Source: JBHHZM01 sp046758065 (GTDB lineage Bacteria; Pseudomonadota; Alphaproteobacteria; JAAXGF01). Taken from it: a DNA stretch of 6,147 nt. Made by a program: the position numbers and the translations under genes. A model generated the notes under the pieces. It made no database searches. It was given only the letters and a program-made list of their open reading frames with translations, and was not told where the DNA came from. Position 1 is the stretch's first letter. The number at the start of each line of letters is the position of its first letter. The stretch spans positions 1 to 6,147 of the forward strand of contig JBHHZM010000158.1 of assembly GCA_046758065.1 (NCBI GenBank). The letters run 5' to 3'. This document shows positions 1 through 6,128 of this stretch, in pieces.

Positions 1-18
1 CGCGATTCGAGCCGGCGC

Positions 19-97
19 CCTCACCCTTCGACAAGCTCAGGGTGAGGCTGAATTGAGGCATTCCGGAAGGTTGCCTCATGGCTCGAGCTTGTCGAAG
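19..97. repeat. Nested inverted-repeat element (REP-like), non-coding
   Basis: Three sets of arms are visible. A 9-base perfect inverted repeat (19-27 CCTCACCCT with 39-47 AGGGTGAGG) encloses an 11-base loop. A 13-base perfect inverted repeat (26-38 CTTCGACAAGCTC with 85-97 GAGCTTGTCGAAG) spans the element. Inside it, 54-60 TGAGGCA pairs with 72-78 TGCCTCA around a TTCCGGAA palindrome (61-68). TGAGGC also occurs at 43-48, so 73-78 has two possible partners. The first hairpin and the long outer pairing share bases 26-27, so they compete. From memory, TTCGACAAGCTCA-type words are dispersed repeats in many GC-rich bacterial genomes; this could not be checked here. It may act as a 3'-end stabiliser or terminator for a gene to the left, or be a neutral repeat. 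Confidence 0.75.
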
Positions 98-237
98 CAT
101 GACACGCGAAGATGGTGCACTCTTCTGTAATGAATTTCTGGAACGGCACACTAGCTCCCGGCCGCCGTCCGCACTATGCTCCACGCGCGTCGGTGCAATG
201 CTGAGCGGATCACCTTGAGCGGATCGTTGAAATCCTC

Positions 238-241
238 GGAG
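238..241 (+). promoter_or_regulatory. Ribosome binding site supporting a GTG start at 248
   Basis: GGAG at 238-241 lies 6 bases before an in-frame GTG at 248. The upstream ATG at 176 has no purine-rich Shine-Dalgarno sequence in front of it (it is preceded by a run of CCG-type triplets). This site is why the shorter start was chosen for the deacetylase gene. Confidence 0.5.
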
Positions 242-247
242 CCGGAC

Positions 248-1486
248 GTGGCGAAACGCAGGTCTGCGCTTTCGTGGCGCGATATACCTCTGCTGCGTCA
301 TGGGATTCTCGCGCTTCTCGCGCTGATCGTGGCCGCGCTCGGCGCCGGCGTCGGGATATGGCTGGGCGACGATCATGAAACGCCGTCCGCAGCTCCCGTC
401 GCGACGGCGGCGACGTCCCTGCCGGACGCGACGGTCGAAAGCGCGCCGCCACCTTCGACCGGGAGCGGGACGGTCGTCGTGGCGGCCAATGAGCCCCCGG
501 ACTCGGCCACGGACGAGCCGGCATCGCCTGTGGTGGCCGTTTCCGAGCCGATTGCCGTCGCCTCGCTCGAACCTCCGCCGGCCGAGAACGTCGTGAGCAC
601 ACCTTCGGCCGCGACATACGACGACGCCCGGCCGGAATCCGGTTTGCCCGCGATTCCGCAGCAGAGAATGACCGCGGCGCCGCCGGGACCGCCGCCTTGG
701 CAACGTTTCGCCCAGCGCTTGCCGGCGTCGGCGTTCGACGGACGACCGCTGATCGCCGTGGTGATCGACGACCTCGGACCGCCGCGCGGGCGCACCGAGC
801 GGACGATTGCTCTTCCCGGCCCGCTCACCCTCGCTTTCCTGCCCTATGCGGAGGATCTGGAACGGCTTACCGCCGAGGCGCGCGCCAACGGCCACGAGCT
901 GCTCGCCCATGTCCCGATGGAACCGTTGGGCGCCGGCTACGATACCGGACCCAACGCGCTGGTCACCGGCCTGAGGGAGAACGAGCTGCGGGCGCTGCTC
1001 GACTGGAACCTGTCGCAGTTCGAGGGCTATGTCGGCTTCAACAACCACATGGGCAGCCGCTTGAGCCTCGATGCGGCGTCGATGGCGATCCTGCTCGCCG
1101 AGGTGCGCGACCGGGGGCTTCTGTTCCTCGATTCACGCACCACGGGCGGCTCCTTCGGCTGGAAGATCGCGGCCGAGCTCGGCATACCCTACGCCAAGCG
1201 CGACGTCTTTCTCGACAACGTCATCGAAGTGGGGGCGATCAATCGACAGCTCGCCGCGCTCGAGCGGGTGGCGCGCAAGCAGGGCTATGCCGTCGCAATC
1301 GGCCATCCTCATGCGGCCACGCTCGATGCGCTCGCGGCCTGGCTACCGGGGCTTGCCGATCGCGGCTTCGTTCTCGCTCCGATCAGCGCCATCGTCGCGC
1401 GCCGCCAAGGAGTCGATCTCGCCGCAAAGGATACGCCGTCCGCGGTCGCGAGCGAGACTTCGCGCGCCGATTACGGGGCGCAATAA
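248..1486 (+). CDS. Divergent polysaccharide deacetylase family protein (DUF610/YibQ), membrane-anchored
   Basis: This is a predicted carbohydrate deacetylase of the divergent family (Pfam Polysacc_deac_2), probably acting on an envelope glycan from the periplasmic side; the substrate is unknown. With the GTG start the protein has 412 residues. A short basic tail (AKRRS) precedes one hydrophobic segment at about 19-39 (LALLALIVAALG), which suits an uncleaved inner-membrane anchor. A Pro/Ala/Thr/Glu-rich linker of roughly 110 residues follows, then the catalytic-type domain from about 165. Family motifs in order are AVVIDDLG (170-177), HVPMEP (221-226), NNHMGS (265-270), FLDSRTT (293-299), RDVFLDN (318-324) and AIGHPH (350-355). 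The Asp pair and the two His motifs are the likely metal and catalytic residues by analogy with NodB-type deacetylases. The start is uncertain: ATG 176 adds 24 residues but lacks an RBS. In related genomes this gene often sits beside murein hydrolase activator and ctpA-type peptidase genes, which are not visible here. Confidence 0.87.
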   Translation: MAKRRSALSWRDIPLLRHGILALLALIVAALGAGVGIWLGDDHETPSAAPVATAATSLPDATVESAPPPSTGSGTVVVAANEPPDSATDEPASPVVAVSEPIAVASLEPPPAENVVSTPSAATYDDARPESGLPAIPQQRMTAAPPGPPPWQRFAQRLPASAFDGRPLIAVVIDDLGPPRGRTERTIALPGPLTLAFLPYAEDLERLTAEARANGHELLAHVPMEPLGAGYDTGPNALVTGLRENELRALLDWNLSQFEGYVGFNNHMGSRLSLDAASMAILLAEVRDRGLLFLDSRTTGGSFGWKIAAELGIPYAKRDVFLDNVIEVGAINRQLAALERVARKQGYAVAIGHPHAATLDALAAWLPGLADRGFVLAPISAIVARRQGVDLAAKDTPSAVASETSRADYGAQ

Positions 1487-1528
1487 GACAATCCGGAGAG
1501 GCGAGGGGTGAGCGTTGCCACCCAAACC

Positions 1529-1532
1529 GGAG
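1529..1532 (+). promoter_or_regulatory. Ribosome binding site of the HMA-domain gene
   Basis: GGAG at 1529-1532 stands 8 bases before ATG 1541, which places the start directly before the HMA fold. A second GGAG at 1495-1498 stands 9 bases before an in-frame GTG at 1508. That GTG would add 11 residues (MSVATQTGEAT) lying outside the domain, so it is the less likely start but cannot be excluded. Confidence 0.55.
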
Positions 1533-1540
1533 AAGCGACA

Positions 1541-1747
1541 ATGGGAAATGTCTATCTCGTCAAGGGAATGACCTGCGAAGGATGCGTGCGCGCGGTGCGC
1601 AACGCCGTTTCGCGCGTTGCGCCTGGGGCGGCGATCGAGGTCGATCTCGATTCGGGCCGTCTCACGGTATCGGAAGCGATCGATGACGCGACGATCGCGC
1701 GCGCGATCGAGGAGGCGGGTTTCGAGTTCGCCGGCGCGGTCGCATAG
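1541..1747 (+). CDS. Heavy-metal-associated (HMA) domain protein, copper-chaperone-like
   Basis: A 68-residue protein made up almost entirely of one HMA domain (ferredoxin-like fold, about 3-66). It carries the metal-binding loop GMTCEGC at 9-15, in which Cys12 and Cys15 would bind Cu(I) or another soft metal. Later parts also fit the family: a VDLDSGRLTV strand (about 35-44) and a C-terminal AIEEAGFEF (about 55-63), where GF/GY is typical. There is no signal peptide or membrane segment, so it is probably cytosolic and passes metal to a P-type ATPase or regulator located elsewhere. The length matches CopZ/Atx1-type chaperones. It begins 54 bases after the deacetylase stop on the same strand and may be co-transcribed, but no copper ATPase or CueR-type regulator is beside it. 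The metal is inferred from the family and cannot be decided from the sequence. Confidence 0.88.
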   Translation: MGNVYLVKGMTCEGCVRAVRNAVSRVAPGAAIEVDLDSGRLTVSEAIDDATIARAIEEAGFEFAGAVA

Positions 1748-1795
1748 CCGAGGCCTTGTCACCCCACCCCAGAGGCACCAACCCGATTACCGCAT
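1748..1795. other. Short convergent intergenic gap without an obvious terminator
   Basis: These 48 bases separate the 3' ends of the HMA gene (+) and trpE (-). I looked for a GC stem followed by a T run on either strand and found only a weak 4-base GCCT/AGGC pairing and no T tract. Transcripts from both sides may overlap or end Rho-dependently. Confidence 0.45.
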
Positions 1796-3283
1796 CTAAC
1801 GCAGCGCCTCCTGGGCGGCGCGGAACAGCGCACGCGCCTTGTTGCAGCTCTCCTGGTACTCGGTCTCCGGATCGCTGTCGGCGACGACGCCGCCGCCCGC
1901 CTGGACATGCATGACCCCGTCCTTGACCACTGCCGTGCGCAGCGCGATGCAGGTGTCCATGGCGCCGCTTGCCGAAAAGTAACCCACGGCGCCAGCGTAA
2001 ATGCCGCGCTTTTCGTGCTCGAGTTCGTCGATGATCTCCATGGCCCGCACCTTGGGCGCGCCCGAGACGGTGCCTGCGGGAAAACCGCCGATCAGCGCAT
2101 CGAGCGCGTCATAACGTGGATCGATCTCGCCTTCGACGTTCGAGACGATGTGCATGACGTGGCTGTAACGCTCGATGATGTTGCGCTCGGTGACCCGCAC
2201 GGTTCCGACCTTGGCGACGCGGCCGACGTCGTTGCGTCCGAGGTCGAGCAGCATGAGATGTTCGGCGAGTTCCTTGGGATCGGCGAGCAGGTCCTCGGCA
2301 AGTGTCTGATCCTCGACGGCGGAGGCGCCCCGCGGTCGGGTGCCGGCGATCGGCCGAATGGTCACCGTGTCGCCGCGCAGGCGCACCAGGATTTCTGGGC
2401 TCGAACCGACCACGGCGAACGCGCCGAAATCCAGAAAGAAGAGAAACGGCGACGGGTTGAGGCGGCGCAGCGCCCGATAGAGCGCGAACGGCGGCAGGCG
2501 AAACGGCGCCGAGAAACGCTGCGACGGCACTACCTGAAAGACGTCGCCGGCGACGATGTACTCCTTCGCCTTCTCGACGATGGCGTGGTATTGCTCGCGC
2601 GTCGTGTTCGACGTCGGCTCGGGCAGTTCGAGCGCCACGCTGCCGGTACGCTGGTGCGGCACGCTGCGCTCGAGGTCGGCAACGACGTCGGCGAGACGCT
2701 CGCAGGCCAGCGCATACGCCGCGCGCGCATCGACGCCCTCCGTCGGTCGCACCGGCGTCACCACCGTCACCGCGTCCTCGATGTTGTCGAAAATGGCCAT
2801 GATGGTGGGGCGGATGAAGAAGCCATCGGGCACGCCGAGAGAGTCGGAATTGGGCGCCGGCAGCCGCTCCATCAGGCGCACCATGTCGTAGGCCATGTAG
2901 CCGACGATCCCCGCCGCCATGGGCGGTAGTTCGCCGGGCAACTCGATGCGCGATTCATCGATCACGCCGCGCAGCGATTCGAGTGCGCCCTTATCGCATT
3001 CCTCGAAGGCGGTGCGATCGTAGCGCGCGTTGCGGTTGATCTCGGCGCGGTCGCCGAAGCAGCGCCATATGAGATCCGGCTTGAGACCGATGATCGAATA
3101 TCGGCCGCGCGTGGCGCCGCCCTCGACCGATTCGAGAAGAAAGCTGTTGGGGCGGCCGTCGCCCAGCTTGAGCATCGCAGAGACCGGCGTTTCGAGGTCG
3201 GCGACCAGCGTCGTCCACACCGCCTGCGGCGCACCGGCCGCGTAGGCGGCGGCGAAGCGGTCGAAATCGGGCGATGCCTGCAT
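1796..3283 (-). CDS. trpE: Anthranilate synthase component I
   Basis: TrpE converts chorismate to anthranilate, the first committed step of tryptophan synthesis, using ammonia supplied by the TrpG glutamine amidotransferase. The 495-residue length is normal for a stand-alone TrpE and excludes a TrpE-TrpG fusion. The N-terminal domain carries LLES (49-52) and the middle NPSPFLFFLDFG (276-287), both part of the tryptophan feedback site in characterised enzymes. The chorismate-binding domain (about 226-488) shows GDVFQVVPSQRF (246-257), PIAGTRPRG (311-319), DLGRNDVGRV (347-356), FPAGTVSGAPKVRAMEII (401-418) and QAGGGVVADSDPETEYQE (461-478), so the catalytic core is intact. ATG 3283 lies 2 bases after the ppiD stop with no Shine-Dalgarno sequence, which points to translational coupling. 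There is no room for a trp leader directly upstream, so control is probably by feedback and by the upstream promoter. No trpG follows, unlike the usual order. Confidence 0.97.
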   Translation of the reverse strand: MQASPDFDRFAAAYAAGAPQAVWTTLVADLETPVSAMLKLGDGRPNSFLLESVEGGATRGRYSIIGLKPDLIWRCFGDRAEINRNARYDRTAFEECDKGALESLRGVIDESRIELPGELPPMAAGIVGYMAYDMVRLMERLPAPNSDSLGVPDGFFIRPTIMAIFDNIEDAVTVVTPVRPTEGVDARAAYALACERLADVVADLERSVPHQRTGSVALELPEPTSNTTREQYHAIVEKAKEYIVAGDVFQVVPSQRFSAPFRLPPFALYRALRRLNPSPFLFFLDFGAFAVVGSSPEILVRLRGDTVTIRPIAGTRPRGASAVEDQTLAEDLLADPKELAEHLMLLDLGRNDVGRVAKVGTVRVTERNIIERYSHVMHIVSNVEGEIDPRYDALDALIGGFPAGTVSGAPKVRAMEIIDELEHEKRGIYAGAVGYFSASGAMDTCIALRTAVVKDGVMHVQAGGGVVADSDPETEYQESCNKARALFRAAQEALR

Positions 3284-3285
3284 GA

Positions 3286-5184
3286 TCAGAACAGCGCGTT
3301 GACGGCCTGCTCGTCGATATGCACCGGAAACCGCGCTTCGAGCGTTTTACGGTACTCGGCCGCAAGGCCGCCGACGATGGCGGAGCGAAACTGCTTGCGC
3401 AACGCATCGAGCCCCTCCCTGTCGGCGCTCGGGTCGGCCTCGATGATCGCGCCGAGCCGGGCGACCACGTGGCCGTTCGAGTCGCCGGTGCGGCCACTGA
3501 TGCTTTTTCCGGGTTCGAGTGTAAAGAGTTTAGCGACGAGGTCGGCCGTAAACGCCGGGCCGGCGCCGTTGCCGTCGCGGCGGATCGCCCCGCTGGTCAA
3601 TACCGTCGCCCCGAATTCGCCGGCGATCTTATCGATGGCCTCACCGGCGTCGAGGCGTTTGGCCGCGTCGGCCGCGCGCTTTGCTCCGGCTTTCTCGCGT
3701 TCGGCCTCGCGCCAGGCGGCGGCGACCTCATCGCGGATCTCATCGAGGGGCCGCAGCGCGGACGGCGTGACGTCATCGACACGGACGATGAAGTAGCTGC
3801 CGTCGTCCGATTCGCTGAGCAGTGAGGTCTCGCCGGTTTGCAGGGAGAACGCGGTCGACAGGAACTCGGGCGTCGGCGGCAGGTCGTTCGCCTGAGTCCC
3901 TTCCGGCGTCGCGCCTGCTGCGCTGACCGCGTCGATATGCCCGAGAGGCAGCTTGAGCCGCCCCGCCGCTTCTTCGAGGCTGGCGCCGCCGGCGAGTTCG
4001 TCGTCGAGCTTGGTGGTTAGTTGGTAGAGCGCGTCGACCGCCCCGCGCAAGGCGATGTCATGCGCGATCTCGTCGCGGACCTCGTCGAGCGCTGGCGTGC
4101 TTTCGGGTTCGATAGCGGTAACCCGGAACAGGTGCCATCCCAGCGGGGTTTTGATCGGCTGACTGACTTCGTCCTGGACGAGCGCGAACACGTCGTCCGC
4201 GACATCGCCGCCGATCAGATCGCCAAGCTCGCGCCGGGTGAGTGTGCCAAGCGCGGCGTCGCCTGCAGCCGCGCCGCCCATGTCGCGTGCGACCGTGGCA
4301 AAATCGGTACCGGCGCCGAGCCGATCTCGCGCCTTGCGCGCCGTCGCCTCGTCGGGCAGCAGGATCTGCTCGACCGTGCGCCGCTCGGGCCGCGTCAGGC
4401 TGGCGCGACGGTCCTCGAACTCGGTCCGGAGCTCTTCGTCGGTGACGGCGACCTCGCTGGCGAGGTCTTCGGGCGTGACATGAACATAGGTGAGCTTGCG
4501 GTATTCGGGCGCCGTAAACCGTTCGGCGTGGGCCTCGTGAAACGCGGCAAGCGCCGCGTCGTCGGGCTCGGCCAGGCCTTCCACGGAAGCATTGTCGATG
4601 ACGAAGAAATCGGCGGTCCGCCGTTCTTCGCGATAGCGGTAGAGCGCCTTGGCGACGAACTCTGGCGTGACCGCAGCGGCGGCGATGCTGTCGGCAAGTT
4701 GGGCGTGCCGGATGTCATTGCGCAGCAGCGCGACGTACTGCTCCTCGCTCAGGCCGCTTCCCGCCAGCGCCGAGGCGAACAGACTGGGATCGAAGGTGCC
4801 GGTTACCCCCTGAAAGGCCGGAGTCGTGGCGATAGCCCGACGCACGAGATCGTCGCCGACCGCGAGACCGAGACGCGAGGCCTCGAGATCGTAGAGCGTC
4901 CGGCTGACGATGCCGTCGAGCGCAAGGTCGACGAGGCCGAGCTGACGCGCCTGATCGCTGTTGAGCTGTCCGCCGAACCTGGACTGCAGACGATCGAGCG
5001 CGCGGCGGAATTCGCGGCGGAGATCGCCGTCGGAGATCTCGACGTCGCCGACGGTCGCGATCGTGTTGCTTGTCCGGCCGCGGAAGATGTCGCCGATGCC
5101 CCAGATGCCGAAGCTGATGATGATGAGGAACGAAAAGATCGCCATCACCCAGGTTCCGGCGACTTTACGCAGGTTGACCAGCAT
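3286..5184 (-). CDS. ppiD: PpiD-like periplasmic folding factor (SurA_N / parvulin-type peptidyl-prolyl isomerase)
   Basis: PpiD is an inner-membrane-anchored periplasmic chaperone near the Sec translocon that helps exported proteins fold. The protein has 632 residues, close to the usual ~620. It has a short N-terminal tail (MLVNLRKVAG), one membrane segment at about 12-31 (MAIFSFLIIISFGIWGIG) and a SurA_N-type chaperone region (about 35-185, starting VGDVEISDGDLRREFRRAL). A parvulin-like domain follows at about 265-358 (RTVEQILL to PLGWHLFRV), then a long C-terminal region. The first active-site His of parvulins, expected in a HIL-type motif, is Gln273 here (VEQILL), while the later His351 (GWHLF) remains. 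Isomerase activity is therefore doubtful and the chaperone role more likely. The C-terminal part seems to repeat the second half of the parvulin motif at about 440-490 and 548-580. ATG 5184 opens the family-typical MLxxLR start; its Shine-Dalgarno sequence (GAGGG, about 12 bases upstream) is weak. It is the first gene of a two-gene operon with trpE. Confidence 0.92.
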   Translation of the reverse strand: MLVNLRKVAGTWVMAIFSFLIIISFGIWGIGDIFRGRTSNTIATVGDVEISDGDLRREFRRALDRLQSRFGGQLNSDQARQLGLVDLALDGIVSRTLYDLEASRLGLAVGDDLVRRAIATTPAFQGVTGTFDPSLFASALAGSGLSEEQYVALLRNDIRHAQLADSIAAAAVTPEFVAKALYRYREERRTADFFVIDNASVEGLAEPDDAALAAFHEAHAERFTAPEYRKLTYVHVTPEDLASEVAVTDEELRTEFEDRRASLTRPERRTVEQILLPDEATARKARDRLGAGTDFATVARDMGGAAAGDAALGTLTRRELGDLIGGDVADDVFALVQDEVSQPIKTPLGWHLFRVTAIEPESTPALDEVRDEIAHDIALRGAVDALYQLTTKLDDELAGGASLEEAAGRLKLPLGHIDAVSAAGATPEGTQANDLPPTPEFLSTAFSLQTGETSLLSESDDGSYFIVRVDDVTPSALRPLDEIRDEVAAAWREAEREKAGAKRAADAAKRLDAGEAIDKIAGEFGATVLTSGAIRRDGNGAGPAFTADLVAKLFTLEPGKSISGRTGDSNGHVVARLGAIIEADPSADREGLDALRKQFRSAIVGGLAAEYRKTLEARFPVHIDEQAVNALF

Positions 5185-5247
5185 GTCGAACGCGGACCCT
5201 CTGTCAGTGAATCGACCGCCAACGCGCGATGCGTCGCGGTGGCGCGA

Positions 5248-5276
5248 ATATTAGGAGTGGGGCGAACGCGCGGCAA
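5248..5276 (-). promoter_or_regulatory. Predicted sigma70-type promoter for the ppiD-trpE operon
   Basis: Read on the - strand, TTGCCG (5276-5271) and TAATAT (5253-5248) are separated by exactly 17 bases. The -35 matches TTGACA at 4 of 6 positions and the -10 is AT-pure in a very GC-rich surrounding. Transcription would start near 5241, leaving a 5' leader of roughly 55 bases before ppiD ATG 5184. That leader contains no ATG-initiated leader peptide and no Trp-codon run, so attenuation is not indicated. Confidence 0.6.
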
Positions 5277-5369
5277 CCACGGATTCTCGGACGGTAACCC
5301 GCCTTCCGGCTTTCGCATCGCCTCGGGCCCGTGGTAAAGAGGCGACCGAAGACTATCGTTGCGTCCGTG

Positions 5370-6128
5370 ATGACCCCTGGCATTCGTCCATTAATCGCCG
5401 GAAACTGGAAGATGAACGGCCGGCGCGCCGACGGCGTTGCCCGCGTCCGGACGTTGTGCGACCGCCTTGCCGCCGGCCTTCTCTCGTGCGAGGTCGCGAT
5501 CTGCCCGCCGGCGACGCTGTTGCGCGAGATCGCCGAACTGACAGCGGAGAGCCCCCTCGCCGTCGGCGGTCAGGATTGCCACGAGGCCGATTCGGGCGCC
5601 CATACCGGCGACGTGAGCGCCGTCATGCTTGCCGACGCCGGCTGTGTCTATGTCATCGTCGGCCATTCGGAGCGCCGCGCCGACCACGGCGAATCGGACG
5701 CTCTGGTCCGCGCCAAGGCCGTCGCGGCGCACCGCGCCGGACTCGCCGCCATCATCTGCCTCGGCGAAAGCGGAGCCGAGCGTGACGCCGGCGAAACGCT
5801 CGCCGTGGTCGAGGCCCAGCTCGCGGGTTCGCTCCCGCCGGAAGCCACCGCGGCCGACACGGTGATCGCCTACGAACCGGTGTGGGCAATCGGCAGCGGC
5901 CGCACGCCTTCCGAGTCCGACATCGCCACCGTGCACGCCCATCTGCGCGATCTGCTCGAAGCCCGGCTCCCCGGGACCGGCGGCGCCGTCCGCATCCTTT
6001 ACGGCGGTTCGGTCAAGCCTTCGAACGCCGCCGCCATTCTCGCCGTGCCCGAGGTCAACGGCGCACTGGTGGGCGGCGCGAGTCTAGACGTCGACGACTT
6101 CTGGAAAATCTGCCAAAGCTGCCTCTAG
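5370..6128 (+). CDS. tpiA: Triose-phosphate isomerase
   Basis: TpiA interconverts dihydroxyacetone phosphate and glyceraldehyde 3-phosphate in glycolysis and gluconeogenesis, as a cytosolic dimer with a TIM barrel. The 252-residue length is typical. The catalytic residues are present: Lys14 in AGNWKMNG (10-17), His99 in IVGHSERR (96-103) and Glu169 in AYEPVWAIGSGRT (167-179). The phosphate-gripping loop follows Glu169, and the phosphate-binding motifs YGGSVKPSNA (211-220) and GALVGGASL (231-239) are intact. ATG 5370 was chosen because family proteins begin only a few residues before the RxLIAGNWKMNG strand. GTG 5367 directly before it and GTG 5331 are in frame, but 5331 would add 13 basic residues not expected in the family. 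No clear Shine-Dalgarno sequence lies before any of these. The gene is divergent from ppiD; I would expect secG and pyrG to follow beyond the window in many alphaproteobacteria. Confidence 0.97.
   Translation: MTPGIRPLIAGNWKMNGRRADGVARVRTLCDRLAAGLLSCEVAICPPATLLREIAELTAESPLAVGGQDCHEADSGAHTGDVSAVMLADAGCVYVIVGHSERRADHGESDALVRAKAVAAHRAGLAAIICLGESGAERDAGETLAVVEAQLAGSLPPEATAADTVIAYEPVWAIGSGRTPSESDIATVHAHLRDLLEARLPGTGGAVRILYGGSVKPSNAAAILAVPEVNGALVGGASLDVDDFWKICQSCL

Larger units (their letters stand above)
1..247. other. Gene-free left flank
   Basis: Apart from the inverted-repeat element at 19-97, I see no supported gene here. All three + frames meet a stop by about position 130, so at most the tail of an upstream gene could enter the window, and none is recognisable. 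Positions 121-140 are locally AT-richer and could hold promoter elements for the deacetylase gene, but no -35/-10 pair with acceptable spacing was found. Confidence 0.5.

Noticed and set aside
19..47. Simple intrinsic terminator
   Set aside because: The hairpin is strong but is followed by CTGAATTG rather than a T tract, and its arm is shared with a longer nested repeat.
697..1686. Second + frame (329 codons) overlapping the deacetylase and HMA genes
   Set aside because: It is strongly Arg-rich, overlaps two supported genes in another frame and shows no motif.
1907..2929. Long + strand open frame (340 codons) opposite trpE
   Set aside because: The trpE frame carries all family motifs. The antisense translation is rich in His, Asp and Arg, as expected from mirrored codons, with no family resemblance.
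5185..5247. Possible trp leader peptide or attenuator in the ppiD-trpE leader
   Set aside because: The leader has no ATG-initiated short frame with Trp codons and no terminator-like hairpin with a T run.
4021..5337. Long + strand open frame (438 codons) opposite ppiD
   Set aside because: It is a GC-rich antisense shadow of a clearly recognised protein. Its translation is charge-biased, has no recognisable domain, and it runs across the ppiD promoter region.
5331..5369. Upstream GTG start giving TpiA a 13-residue N-terminal extension
   Set aside because: There is no RBS before GTG 5331, the extension is basic and not typical of the family, and ATG 5370 gives the usual length.
5391..5942. Antisense open frame inside tpiA
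   Set aside because: TpiA catalytic motifs fix the coding strand; the reverse frame is a composition artefact.
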